A DNA stretch of 64,000 nt, from contig NC_087069.1 of assembly GCF_963678635.1 (NCBI RefSeq), forward strand, positions 43,104,688 through 43,168,687, read 5' to 3'. The notes under the pieces were generated by a model. That model was not told the DNA's origin. It saw only the letters and a program-made list of their open reading frames with translations, and made no database searches. The translations under genes and the position numbers were made by a program. This stretch comes from Symsagittifera roscoffensis (Eukaryota > Xenacoelomorpha > Acoela > Convolutidae). Of the stretch, positions 43,516 to 56,310 are shown in pieces; within the stretch, counting starts at the first letter, position 1, and each line of letters opens with the position of its first letter.

Positions 43516-46500
43516 AGATAAAAAAACGCCCAAAGTAGCGCAAGATTTGAGCGGTTTTTGAGCGATTTTTCTAGATAAAGAGCTCAAAAACCACTCAAAC
43601 CGCTCATTATGAAGCAAGATTTTGAGCGCAATCGTCAAAAAAACCGCTCAAACTTCTTAAATGTTGTTTCAAATTAGGTGAAAAACCTCGAGTCGGGCAG
43701 TGCACAGTTTTGCCTCGTAATGCTACTGTATAGCAGTGTTGGTTCTTTTGCCTCGAGATCATTTTCATTCACATAAACATGAGTATTTGGAATCAGCCAA
43801 AAGCGAGTAAGCTTTTAAACGTCCTGGTTTTTTTGTTGTTAGTGTTTTGATTGATCAATACAACAGTTAGTTGAAATGAGTTTTCAACGAATATTCCACG
43901 CAGCTGTAGATTATGGAGGCTAGGTATGCAGCTTTGCTAAACAATTATGCCGAAGAGACAAAGAAACTGAAGCCAGAAGATAAGGCTAAATTCAACGGAC
44001 TCCAAAGAGAGGATAATAAAAAATTTCCGCAGCTCTTTTTTTAGCAGTGGCTAAAATAAGGATTGTTTTCACAAAACCAAACCAGTAGACCAGATTACCA
44101 GAAAAAGCACATGGAAAGCTTAAAGCCAGAAAAAAAATTGTAAGGAAGGCTGAACGAGGGTAAAAAGCAGCTTACTTGCTTTCAAATTTACATTGATCAA
44201 AAATCGTACATTTAGTTTTGTGTGAACTGTTGGACGATCCAGTTTAGCTGCGGTAATCTCAGCCAAAATTGAGGTACGTTTAAGTCATCTCAGCTAGAGT
44301 AAAGTGCAACACATTTGCTTTCAAAAGTACATTGATCAAAATCTGTAAATTTAGTTGTATGTGAACTGTTGGACACCCCTGTTTAAGTTAAGTTATATCA
44401 GCCAGCTCGGGTACTTTGGTACTGGTTTGGATTCCGCAAAATGAACTGAATGGAAAAAAAAATGTTATAGGGTCTGGGGAAGGGTAACTATGAAGAAATT
44501 TGTGTCTTTTTTGTAGAAAATCGAGCGATCTATTTTTCTCATTTGCTGATATAACTTTTTTTTCTAAATTCTAATTTAAAAGAAACTACATTCAAATTTC
44601 AAGGGCGTACTGGTTTACAGAAATGAAAAAAAAACTAAAATACGATTGTGGAATCCAGGAAGAATTTAATGAAAAACAGTGGAATCCAGCAAAAAAATTA
44701 ACAAATTGACCGCTGAACCTAATGTCAAGAACCTATGATGCCAAAAATTTCTGTCTCCGGAATTCATTGACAAAAATCATTTGATTGGCATCAATGGATT
44801 AGGGAATTTGAATACATTTACTTTTTAGCTTTGTTTTGGTCGCTTTTAATCTCTCATCAAATAACTATAAAAACGAAGCTACACGGGTTGAATAAAAAAG
44901 TTTATCAATGTTTTTTCACATAATAAAAATGCCTATCATAAAATTTTGTGTGGTACATTGAAACTTGTAAAAAACTCTTTGACAAACACTTTTCTATACA
45001 TGAGAATTGTTTGATAAGCAGTTTTCCGTAAGGTTTATAGGTTTTTGAGTTGTGCTAATGATTTTTGAGAAAACTTTAGTTGTCGAATATGTGGCTTGTT
45101 TTTTGACAAACTGAAGCCTAGCTTACAAATAATAAACATCAAAAAAGTTTATGTTTAAAATAGCACAAACTAAGAGCCAATTTTGTTTTTTTTAATAAAA
45201 AAATTACAGTGGACTAGGTTATAGAAAAAATAACAAATCGAAAAAAGATAAAGCGAATGAAAATTGAAAACAAATCCCTAAGTTATTGATTTTTTGATGA
45301 GGAACTTGTAATTTTTTTGCAGCAATGTGAAAATTGTCTAACCTTTATATTTCATATACGGAAATTGTACAATTAGGATTTTTCCGTACACTCCGTGCAT
45401 GAGTTCGTAAAATAGTATGGAACTCTATGATAAGCTTTTTTGTGCATGGAGGTCAACCAGGTACTATAATTTTAATGAAAATGATGATTTTTTTCTATTT
45501 AGCTTAAACCAGTTTAGCTTATCTCATCCTACCACTGTTGCAACACCATATTCATGTCGTTAATCATGTATTTAATTTGGTTTAATGGTAGTTTCATTGA
45601 TCTTTTAGATAGAAAAAAGCATTATTTTTGACAAAAATTATCAGTTTTGTGAACACGATTTGTGAATTTTGAAATGAAACAGAGTAAAAAACCAGCAAAA
45701 ACCTGATATCAATCTGAAAACTTTAAGTTTATTGTCTGCAAAATAATTAAGACATCAATTGCGGTCAAAAATGAAAAAGATTGGTCACGGTTGAACGAAG
45801 ATTTCATTACGACAAAAAGAATAATTTATTATGGAAATTTGTATTTAACATTTTGAAAAACCGTTGAAGTGGGGATTATGCAGTCTTGTGTCTTGTTCTA
45901 ACATTTCACCAAAAAACATCCCTATATAAGCGGTATAACTGGTCATGAGTTTGCTATCTTCATGAGTTAGCATAGTGATTAGTAAACCTTAAACATAGTG
46001 TTTAACCATCCGTTTATTTTAATCATGAATGCACTGAAAAATTAAAAACAATTCAAAAAACAGTCCTATAAAAACTTATTCACGAAACGAACTTGACATT
46101 CAGACGAAAGCATTCAACTCTGAGCTCGGGGAAAAGTATTAACGGTTGAAGGGGGAACCCACTATAGAATTGAAAAAGTTGGCATTTCTAAGAAACCTTA
46201 GATACAATATTAAAAAGATAATTACCTCTAAACCAGAAAGGCTTTGGCGGCAAGCTCCTAAAACAATAAAAACTAACTGAGCAGCAATTAGGAATAGAAT
46301 CAAGTATTTTCAAAGTGCGATGTTATTGATTCATAAAATACAATTAATATGCTCAATTTGAAGTTTAGTTCCTTTCTTTGTAAGAACTTAAAGGACGTTT
46401 TTGTTCTTAGTGAGCGCGTTTATTTATTTAAAATGACAGAATATTTTCAAGTAAAACATCCTTCATTAATCACTGGTAGAAAACAACTAGAAATTCAATT

Positions 46501-47562
46501 TTCTTTTGTTCACAGCTGCATAAGTTGAGGCTCAAAAGTAAACAAGAGGCGCACGCTAACAGACAAACTAATTATAAATACAAACGGTTATTCAGTATGC
46601 ATTAGCTAAGATTCAGGAGCTAGATATATTAGCTGAAAAAAATCAAAAGATCCTAGCAAAATTTCAGCAGAGTTGGCTGCATAATGAGACATAATAGTTA
46701 AAATAAACGTTAAAAAAACAGGTATAACTTGCGTTCATTTTGAAATTAAGGTAGCTTTAGAGATCTGCGTCAGTGAGACTAGCTATTCAAAAGCTCCATC
46801 AAAATCTGAAAAAAACAGCTTCAGTAATCAAATTTCAAGGAGAACAATGAACCCCAGTGAGCGGCGTACAGAACTGTTTGTTGCAGAGAAGAAGCAGAAT
46901 ATTTTGAAGAATCAAGATGAAGCGACGCTGAGACATAAACAACAGGATGCCAATCAACAAAGAACAACAGCATCACATTGAAATTGAACACTAACAGCAA
47001 AACGCTTAAATTGAAATATAAAGTCAAGAGCAGGAAAAATGTTTATGAATAAAAGTAAGACCAAGTAAGTTTTTTCGTCAGCCTGCTTCCGGCGTCTTGA
47101 AGAGAAATAACAGCACGTCAGCTTCCCAAAGAACCAATTTTAGCACAAGAATTCAGATTTTAGCACAATAATTCAGATCGTTATTTGCGAGGAGTTACGG
47201 ACTTTTTATGCCCGAAAACCAAATTTGGCTTTTTTGACGTGGCCAAAAGCTCTCAAATAGCTTTGACTGTCATATGTCAAACTCTCGGCCATACACAGTA
47301 AGGTGTTTCAGAGAAACCGACAAAAACCTGGAGAAAAGTTTCTCCATTTTCTCGTTCAAGTAAAAAAATCCATTTTCGATGTCACGAGATTGTAACGTAA
47401 TGAAATATTGCAAATTGTGTTCAACAAAACTACTCGGTATAAAAACATCAATTCTCTTGTTATAAGAAAGTTCAACATGTTTTTTTTTCTCAACCAGCAT
47501 TAAGAACCTCATCATCATCATGCTTGTTCGCATGATTATACTTGATAAACTAATAAAACAAC
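43516..47562. other. Mostly repeats and noncoding; two hairpin-family copies
   Basis: Copies of the TTGTATGATAAGC family lie at about 44925-45040 and 45345-45465, the latter ending in GCATGGAGGTCAACCAGG. Short ATG frames at 43911 (about 46 codons, Lys/Glu-rich) and 46847 (about 45 codons, Gln-rich) look slightly coding but are too short to name. Confidence 0.45.
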
Positions 47563-48253
47563 CTAAATATAATCTTAACCAAGTAAATCTTTATAAGATA
47601 CTAAAACAATAAACTTAACTTTTTTTAACGTTTGACTTTTTTTATAATTTACTTTAGTATGCGCGAACCATGTCACTTTTTATGGACCAATCCTTTTCCG
47701 CAACATTGTCGGGCCTCATCAGAATTCTATCTAGAATTGAACGGCATTGAGATTAACTTTTAATACTCTTTGTGCATGTTTTTGTTTTGTTTTGCAGTCA
47801 TTCTAATCATATCTAAATTGTTATTTGACAAAACAAGTCTCCGAAAAGCAAAAAATCTAAATGAAAAACGATCAAAATAAGTAATTTATAAAAAAACGAT
47901 CACAAATTCGATTAGACTCTAAAAATCACATAAAGGCTTACTTCAGATTCCAAACACAAGTAAACTGAAATTTGTAATCTGAAACTCCGCCTAACTAAAT
48001 ATAATCTTAACCAAGTAAATCTTTATAATATACTAAAACAATAAGCTTAACATTTTTTCTAGCTTTTGATTTTTTTTATAATTCACCTTAGCATGCGCAA
48101 ACTGTATGACTTTTTATGGACTAATCCTTTTCCGCAACATTGTCCGGTCTCATCAGGATTCTATTTAGAATTGAACGGCTTTGAGATTAACTTATAATAC
48201 CTTTTGTGCATGTTTTTGTTTTGTTTTGTAGTCACTCTAATCATATCTAAGTT
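47563..48253. repeat. Pair of ~257-bp direct repeats separated by ~173 bp
   Basis: The segment 47563-47820 (ATATAATCTTAACCAAGTAA ... GTCATTCTAATCATATCTAA) recurs at 47995-48253 with few differences. Shared landmarks are TTCCGCAACATTGTC, CTCATCAG.ATTCTAT and GCATGTTTTTGTTTTGTTTT. The arrangement resembles terminal direct repeats of a miniature LTR-type (TRIM) element, but the ends are not TG...CA. Confidence 0.65.
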
Positions 48254-49230
48254 ATTTAAGGATTATAAACCGTGTAAATTGTATCGAATTTCCTGTAAGA
48301 TTTGCAGCGTTCTCCGAATTAGTGAGAGCCGACTCGATTTTTGAATCTACTCACTTTCACTTAGCAAACCGATATCCCTCACACTTATAAAATACCTTCT
48401 ATTTTAAATGCCCAAAATAAACACCCCACCTTTAGCAGCATCGCAAGAACCCCTCTACCACACACGCACATATCCCTTCGTATCTTTGCCCACCTCTATC
48501 CACTCTTATAATTTTTCACACCTACCCCCTCCCTAAACACCAACCTTTACTGCAGAAATTACCCCTCGGGCCGAGGTTTGTGCCTCCTGTTGCGACCGAA
48601 ATGGATTTTCTGCAACCAAAATTTCATACTCACAATAGAGGTTCGTGTAACACAAAATCGGAATATGGATAGAAAAGTCGCAACTTAGCTGAAAAAAGGG
48701 GTCTCGCAAAGTCGCAAAATGTTTGCAGATCATAGACAGAACCGCCAGAAAAAGGCCAACACATGGTCTGAAAAAATTATGGGGCAATAACAAAGTCGTC
48801 TCCACATAAACAAAAAGCTATGAAACAATAAAGTCAGCCATCGAAAAAAATACAGTCGATATACCTACATACTCACATACAAACATGAACACATATATCA
48901 AAGCACTTATCCTGCAAACTTTTTAAGTGAACATTATCTTTTTGACGATCAAACGCAGTAAATTTTTTTCATTCGAAAAATTTTTTTTCGGTCGAACCTA
49001 CCTAGTCCTGACATATCCAGCCTGGGTCGAGAGGTTCGAAACATAAATCGCAAAACTCGACCCGCATTGAGTCGCAACGGTTGCAAAAAACCTTTTTTGG
49101 TTCGAGAAAAATTGCAAAATATCATCTTTTATTTCGCTCAGTCGCGCAAAATACTTCGGTCGTGCAAAGTTGCAACATACCCATTCGCAATTTAATTGAT
49201 ATGGGTCGCAATGCTCGCGTTTTGCCTGAT
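48254..49230. other. Noncoding; pyrimidine-rich lead-in to the minisatellite
   Basis: 48400-48550 is C/T-rich. From 48560 to 49230 degenerate GTCGCAAAA-type words appear with increasing regularity, apparently the eroded edge of the array that follows. Confidence 0.5.
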
Positions 49231-50570
49231 TTGAGTAGCAAAAGTTGCAACAAATCTAATTTGAGGCACAATAGGTGCAGCTTACCTGATTTCAGGCGCA
49301 ATAGTCGCAGCTTACCTAACTTGAGGCGTATAAGTAGCAGCTTACCTGATTTGAGGCGCAATAGTCGCAGCTGACCTGATTTGAGGCGCAATAACCGCAG
49401 CTTACCTGATTTGAGGCGTAATAGTCGCAGCTTACCTGATTTGAGGCGTAATATTCGCAACTTGCCTGATTTGAGGCGGATACGTCGCAGCTTACCTGAT
49501 TTGAGGCTCAATAGTCGCAGCTTAATTGATTTGAGGCGCAATCGTCGCAGCTTACCTGATTCGAGGCGCAATAGTCGCAGCTTACCTGATTTGAGGCGTA
49601 TGAGTCGCAGCTTACCTGATTTGAGGCGCAATAGTCGCAGCTTACCTGATTTGAGGCGTAATAGTCGCAGCTTACCTGATTTCATGCGCAATAGTCGCAG
49701 CTTGCCTGATTTGAGGCGGATACGTCGCAGCTTACCTGATTTGAGGCTCAATAGTCGCTGCTTAATTGATTTGAGGCGCAATAGTCGCAGCTTACCTGAT
49801 TCGAGGCGCAATAGTCGCATCTTACTGATTTGAGGCGTATGAGTCGCAGCTTACCTGATTTGAGGCGCAATAGTCGCAGCTTACCTGATTTGAGGCGTAA
49901 TAGTCGCAGCTTACCTGATTTCATGCGCAATAGTCGCAGCTTACCTGATTTGAGGCTCAATAGTCGCAGCTTAATTGATTTGAGGCGCAATAGTCGCAGC
50001 TTACCTGATTCGAGGCGTAATAGTCGCAGCTTACCTGATTTGAGGCGTAATATTCGCAACTTGCCTGATTTGAGGCGGATACGTCGCAGCTTACCTGATT
50101 TGAGGCTCAATAGTCGCAGCTTAATTGATTTGAGGCGCAATTGTCGCAGCTTACCTGATTCGAGGCGCAATAGTCGCAGCTTACTGATTTGAGACGTATG
50201 AGTCGCAGCTTACCTGATTCGAGGCGCAATAGTCGCAGCTTACCTGATTTGAGGCGTATGAGTCGCAGCTTACCTGATTTGAGGCGCAATAGTCGCAGCT
50301 TACCTGATTTGAGGCGTAATAGTCGAAGCTTACCTGATTTCATGCGCAATAGTCGCAGCTTGCCTGATTTGAGGCGGATACGTCGCAGCTTACCTGATTT
50401 GAGGCTCAATAGTCGCTGCTTAATTGATTTGAGGCGCAATAGTCGCAGCTTACCTGATTCGAGGCGCAATAGTCGCATCTTACTGATATGAGGCGTAATA
50501 ATCGCAATTTATCTGATTTGAGGCGCAATGGTCGTAACTTCCCTGATTTGAGTCGCAATGGTCGCTACAA
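49231..50570. repeat. 30-bp minisatellite, ~44 units with higher-order repeats
   Basis: The unit is TTGAGGCGCAATAGTCGCAG followed by CTTACCTGAT. Variants (TTCATGCGC, GGCGGATACG, CTTAATTGAT, CTTGCCTGAT) recur as blocks: the block at 49681 recurs at 50340 (659 bases) and the block at 49441 at 50040 (599 bases). Three 29-base units (near 49825, 50185, 50485) interrupt the frame. Because the unit is 30 bases, several frames on both strands are open and encode decapeptide repeats. Confidence 0.95.
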
Positions 50571-51044
50571 AAGTCCCCATCCTCGACTCGGGTCCAACAC
50601 TTACCCCAATCCCCAAACGCTTGCCACCTCCCTAAATTTTACGCTTCCTACACTAACGTTCTCTGCCAATTACCTCCTCGCATTAAGATTTATGGGAGTG
50701 ATTGAAGGATAAGTAGCGGGGATAAACGAGATAAACAAAGAAAAATGTGAATAAAAGAATGCGAATTATAGGAGAAATTTGCAAGATACTCGCAAGACTT
50801 GACATCCGATATGTGAAGGCAAATCTTGTAGATTTTGCTAGAAATCCTGCAAAACTTTTTTCATTCTTTTGCCAAAATCTTTCAAAATTAGAATTCCAAG
50901 TACACTAGAGCGCTTCTTTCTCAAATGTCAACGTAAAAACTCCATGTTGAGATTCATGAGAAAAAACGCTGACCAAGAATTCGATGTATGAAATGATAAA
51001 AACCTTTTCTTGGTTATGAAAGTATCTTATAAGCCTTAATGTTC
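50571..51044. other. No gene seen
   Basis: C-rich tail of the array (50575-50690), then AT-rich sequence without recognisable features. Confidence 0.5.
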
Positions 51045-51319
51045 AGTACCCAACGAAGGCTGTTTTTCTAGATAGAAATGTTATATCGATTACCTAGCCT
51101 TTTTTTTTCTATTTTCTGTGCAGAAAATATCTTTTTCTTTCTTTGTTTAAAAAAAATAATTTCTGGAAAAAAATAACCAGAAATCAGTTCACTGCTCAGC
51201 CGCAACGAGATAAACATGATTCGAGCTTACACAATAGCCGTATCAATACAATGCAAATTAACACTTGATATAATAAGTGTTGCTTTGAACTAGATTGCTT
51301 AAACTATTATGCATTATCA

Positions 51320-51395
51320 GGACAAGTGGCCTAACGGTTAGCACAACCGCATTCAAAACGAAGGGCTGGATGGCGAACCCAAGCACGCGAGATTT
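51320..51395 (+). repeat. tRNA-derived (SINE-like) core in repeat copy B
   Basis: Box A-like GTGGCCTAACGGTTAGCA and a box B-like GGCGAACCCAAGC. It occupies the same place in the repeat as 371-440 but has a different tRNA-like sequence. It is not expected to be a functional tRNA. Confidence 0.45.
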
Positions 51396-51520
51396 TTCGA
51401 GCCAGAAATAGTCTAGATTTAGCAAATTTCTGACCAGAATTAATATCAGAAATAAAAAATTTTAAGAAAAATACTGCTTTATTTAAGCAGTTCACAAAAA
51501 ATTCCTGATCAGAAAATAAG

Positions 51521-51739
51521 GGCTCTTTTCCAGTTTCCCATCCCCCTCGTAAAATTTCAAAATAAAGCTGTTCAAAAATTGTTCATACGACATTTTGCTG
51601 GTGAGAAATGTTTTGAAAGTTTATTCGCCTGTTCACGCTGACACGTTTTATTGCAGTTTATAACACGTCATTTTAAATAAGTTTTCTTGCATTAATTTTC
51701 CGAAAAAATCAAAGGGAGGAGGTAAACTGGAAAAGAGTC
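51521..51739. mobile_element. MITE with GCTCTTTTCCAGTTTCCC ends, inserted into copy B
   Basis: The left end GGCTCTTTTCCAGTTTCCC and the right end GGTAAACTGGAAAAGAGTC are inverted copies of ~18 bases. Flanking AAATA occurs on both sides. Copy A of the host repeat lacks the insertion, which fixes its boundaries. Noncoding body with a TTCGCCTGTTCACGCTGACA word shared with 54893. Confidence 0.85.
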
Positions 51740-51800
51740 AAAAATAGATTAGATATAGGTGTTCCAGGTCAGAAATAAAAGATTTTCTCGGTATGGGATG

Positions 51801-53338
51801 AATACAAAGTTTGCACCAAACCAATTGTGTGAGCCGGTCTGGCAGGTATAAGATTGCTTTCCGTGAATGTCAAGGATAAGATTCTGTTCCAGACAATGAA
51901 TTTACAAGACAGTTATTACAGACAGTAAAGCAAACCGAAACAGGAACAAGGCAACCACTTAGAAAAAAACTATTGGTTCGACATTCGATGAAAGTGCAAA
52001 TTATCTTTGCTTGGTGTGGTTTTTTGTTCAGTCATTTTTCGACTTGTTAACCAAGCGTTTTTGACAGAACTTTCTTAGACCATCTGAGAGATTATCTTTT
52101 CTAAGCTCAATATAAAAATTTATTTTACCTGTGATCTTTTTTCGAACAGTTGGGGACGTATGAAAATTGCTAATTTGGCCAATTTGGGAAAACTCAAGTG
52201 CGATATTTTAAGTGCGACTTATAACACGCCTAAGAAGGAAATTAATGCGTTCTAAATGGAATTGAGAACAGCAATTCAATCCTATTATCTCAATACGAGA
52301 CGCTAAACACTCATAATACTTTGCATATCGTGCGGGTTGAAAAAAAGAAAAAAATTGTCTTTGTTTCTCAATTATTTTGTTAATTATTCAATTTTGTAAA
52401 AAAATGTTTCAATTTGCCTTAAGTGCAGTCGAAACATTCAGGGCTTTGCCATGATACACGAGCAGTTTTGCTGTAGTTCAATTATTGAATCACAATTTGT
52501 TACAGCAATTTCTTTTGTTTTCGTTCGATTTGAGGAACTGCAATTTATTTCAATTACTGAAACAATGATTCGTTTGCCACCAGAATGTTTTCTTTTTGTA
52601 AGTTTGACTTCTCTGTTCTCAGTCTATAAAAAAGGGATGATCCTGCTTAGATTTGCAGTGCAACTGCAAGATTAGTTCTCTACTTTTGACACTTCTGTCA
52701 TAGAAAAATGTTGCTCCTAAATTTTCTCCAATGAATACAAGGATAATTTAAATCAGCACATAGAAGTGATTTTTACCATCACAACGTCAATCCTCAAAAC
52801 CTCGAAAACGATTACAACAAGTTTTTTGTTTCATTCATAAATCTTGGTTTAAAATGGTTGTCTAAAAGTATTGCATAAATATGTATATTTTTTCGACTTT
52901 CCAATTTTCCACCCCTTGTAAAAGTTCAACAAGGAAAGTGATCGTAAAATTGTTTTTGTTTGCAGTAAGAACTGTTCGATTTTCTATGCTGGCCCATTTT
53001 TTGCATCTTCAAGAAAATCCAGAATCAAAATTTTTTACATCGAGTAACAGCTTTCCTTCCCCCCCCCCCCCCACCTCACATAACCATCAATTTCATGGTG
53101 TAGCGAGTTATTTTACAAGGTAGAGTATGAAAACCAAATAAATTTTTCGTGGCCTAATTAGTCCGTATGCCAAATTTTATAGCAATCCGATAACGTGGAC
53201 AGAAAATTGCTCTAAAAGTTTTGCAGGTGGTGGGGGGGGGGGGAGGGAGTTAAAATAGCTTGAGTATCAGAGAAAATCCAAGGGTGGAAACTGGAAACGC
53301 GCCATTTTCTGATGTTTTTGTTTCTAATACTTTGTCAA
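51801..53338. other. No gene seen
   Basis: AT-rich. C runs at 53053-53064 and G runs near 53226-53245 mark a decayed hairpin-type repeat whose word CATAACCATCAATTT..ATGGTGTA recurs at 56620-56645. Confidence 0.5.
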
Positions 53339-53571
53339 TCACTGCCTAACGTTCGCTCTTGCTACAACAATACTCCCAACAAACAACATGTACAAGGTGC
53401 CTAATTTTGGCAACAGAATGTTCAATCCAGATTCTGTTTGGTTCATCATGTTTGGTTCAATGTCAAGAGTGAATATCGTAGTATCGTCGGTAGAACTATC
53501 GCCGTCGGTTGAAGAAGTTTTCGAAGGACTTGGCTCTGACGATGACTCAACTGTAGCTGTTGTCATTTCCT
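53339..53571 (-). CDS. Mucin-like secreted/anchored protein, exon 2
   Basis: The exon begins after AAAACAG (acceptor) at 53571 and encodes EMTTATVESSSEPSPSKTSS, a Ser/Thr/Asp-rich stretch, and ends with a hydrophobic C-terminus (LPKLGTLYMLFVGSIVVARA) at a TAG/TAA stop. The last part looks like a GPI-attachment signal or a membrane anchor. Phase (two bases completing a codon) matches the donor of exon 1 at 57143. Intron 53572-57142 is packed with MITEs. Confidence 0.6.
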
Positions 53572-53869
53572 CTGTTTTCAATTCATTCGAGATTCAGGTG
53601 TTTCCCATATGCAAAATGACGTATGAAAGCTTTTTTTGTAATTTTACAATTTCGCCACATCTTTTGAGACCAAAGTTTTTTAATAGTTAATATAGAAGAG
53701 GTCTCTTTTTCCTTCCCCTCGCCCCCTTCACCTGCTAAATTTCACTTAAGAAACTAGGCATGTGAACTAGTTAGGTCATGACACACATATTTGGTCTCCT
53801 TGATTAACCTTGTAAAACCCCTCGTTACACCATAAAAATGATGCTTAAATAAGTGGAGGGGGGGGACCT

Positions 53870-56310
53870 AGAAGAGATGTCTTTTTTCCAGTTTCCGACC
53901 TTAATTGTAACTTTAGAAAAAGATTTTTTTTAATTGTTCACATGGCAATCTGCTTATAAGCAAATGTTGCAAAAACTTGTTCACTTGTTCACACTGACAC
54001 ACTTTTTTTGCAGTTTAGAACATCAAATTCATTTTATAGGCTTTCGTAAATTGGAAAACAAAACAAAGCTCTTTTCCAGTTTCCCCCCCTTTCAAATTCA
54101 ATTTTGAAAAGTCTATTCAACGTTGTCGCAATGCAATGAAATTAAGCGTGGTGAACAAATCGACAATTCTGAGCAGATTTGTTCTTCATACTTTACAGCG
54201 TAAAATCACGCATTTAGCCGTAATAAAACGTAAAACAAATAAAAAACTCGGTGTTTTGAAAGGGGGGAACTGGAAAAGAGCCCAAAACAAAAATGGGGTA
54301 TGTAATGAAAATTCATAACACAAGTAAAAAAGAGACACTTTTCCAATTTCCCTCAGATTTCAAAATTGATGTGCTTAAGTTTGATGCACTTGTTATAATT
54401 GCTAAATGCAAGATGATAAGGTGTAACGTATGAAAGAAATACAATTGTTAGTTTGTTCACCATGCCGAGTTTCATTGCATTATGACAATAGTCAAATCGT
54501 GCTTCAAAATTGAAACTCAAATGCGTTAGGGGATATAGACGGAGACCAAAAATATAGATTCTAACATTGTTGTTCATTTTCAGATTTAGCAATAGAGTAA
54601 AATTTGTGCCATAGTTGTACATTTTTTTCTTTGAATTTTTCAAAATTCAAAGAAGCTGAAATTCTTAAAACTGTTAGGCAAGATCAATTTTGGCTCTTAT
54701 CCATCCCCCCCCCACATTTGAAATTCAAAATGGAAAACTTTTATAATGCGGTCATAGTGCAATGAAACTTGGCTTGGTGAACAAACTGAGGTTCTTTTCC
54801 AGTTCCCCAACCCCTCGTAAAATTTCAAAAAAAAACATTCAAAAATTGTGGACACGGAGCCTTGCATGTAAAGAATGTTGTAAAAATTTGTTCGCCTGTT
54901 CACGCTGACCTGTTGTAATGCATTTTTTTACCATGATAAATCGTTTAAAATCGACCATGATAAACCGTTTAAAATCGATACTTTGTACATTGAAGTTTAG
55001 AAAAAATCGAAAGGGAGAACTGGCAAAGAGCCCAAACTGACAATCGTGAAAACATTTAATCTTCATATCTCAAACAGTAACATCGCGCATTTAGCCATCA
55101 TTACACGTAATACAGCAAAGAACATGAAGTAAATTGTTGTACGCGTTATTATGGCTGAATGCGTAATGTTACGAAGTAAGGAATGTTCAACATGTGTGTG
55201 CACAAAAGTTAGTTTGCTCACCATGCAAAGTTTCATTTCTTTATTACAAACGTAAAATGGGCGTGAAATTTGTTTTTCAAAACTGAAAACCATATGTAGG
55301 GGAAAAGTGGAAAAGAGCCAAAAGTTGGGATGAATGATGAGGGCGTGGAAAAGAGCCTACGTTTATATGACTTCTTCTATTTATGCCCAAAATTTTGTCA
55401 GATCGTCTTTTTTCCCCTCCCCCCACATTTGAAATTTACGTTTGGAAGGTAATTTTCAAGGTTGTCACAATGCAATGAATTTTGGTGAACAAACTGAAAA
55501 TTCTGTTCTTCATACTTTACAGCGTAACATCACACGTTTAGCCGTCATAAAACGTAATTCCACGAAAATCCAGGAAAAATTGAAATGTGGTTGGGGGGAG
55601 TGGAAGAGAGCCGTCAGATTTTTTTTGCAACATTTACACATATTTTTAATTAGCTGCAGATCTAAAATTTTCTTCAGTGTCGTTTTATTGCTCGTGTTTG
55701 CAAATAGCAGCTTCGCCTCTTTAATAGTTTGTGGCGAAATCATTTTTTGCAAGTATTCGCAGTCTTCTTCACAATATCTTCATGAAAATTCGTAACATTT
55801 TTTTATTTGAGTGCCAACAATTTCTAAAGCTCAATTTTATAAAATGATAAAAACTGTTTTTGCAAGGTTTACTTTTATTGAAACGGACTGAAAATCTATT
55901 TAATTTGACTTTTCAATTTTTGAGTTGACTTCGTAAAACTTGTCAGCGTGAATGATTGAAAAAATTTAAACAGCAAAAATCCGTGAGAATATCTTCGGAA
56001 CATTTTTGTTGTAACTTTACGAGGGTGGGAAACTGGAAAAGAGCGGAAGTTTTAATGTAAGTGGAATGTGTTTGATTGTCTGGTACTGTTTGAAAAAGTT
56101 CTATTTAAGCTAGCAACTTTCACAGTCCATGCTTCCCTTTGTTCCAATCCCCCCACTCCCGAATTAAATTTTAGGTTTTACAACTAATTTAACTTTGTCA
56201 TAATTCTATGAAATTTTGCACAGTGGTCTCCATTTTCATATCGTACTATCTTCAACCGTTATATCGACTAATAAAATGGAAATTTTGAAGTGCGGGGAAA
56301 GTTGGCAAGA
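53870..56310. repeat. Cluster of MITEs with CTCTTTTCCAGTTTCCC ends in a host intron
   Basis: Ends of this type lie near 53880, 54068, 54281, 54335, 54788, 55025, 55310, 55345, 55404, 55610, 56040 and 56310, in both orientations. One clear full element is 54068-54281 (GCTCTTTTCCAGTTTCCCCC ... GGGGGGAACTGGAAAAGAGC). Two body types are visible: one with TTCAC.CTGTTCAC.CTGAC, one with ACTTTACAGCGTAA.ATCAC. Several copies are truncated or nested. Confidence 0.8.

Larger units (their letters stand above)
51045..51800. repeat. Dispersed repeat, copy B (partner at 120-640)
   Basis: It matches copy A through AATAACCAGAAATCAGTT, AATACAATGCAAA and GTCTAGATTTAGC, and again after the inserted MITE (51521-51739) through TTTCTCGGTATGGGA. 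Confidence 0.75.

Noticed and set aside
49122..50478. Long open frames on both strands with decapeptide repeats
   Set aside because: They follow from a stop-free 30-base unit, occur in several frames on both strands and break at 29-base units. No start signal, domain or partner sequence supports coding.
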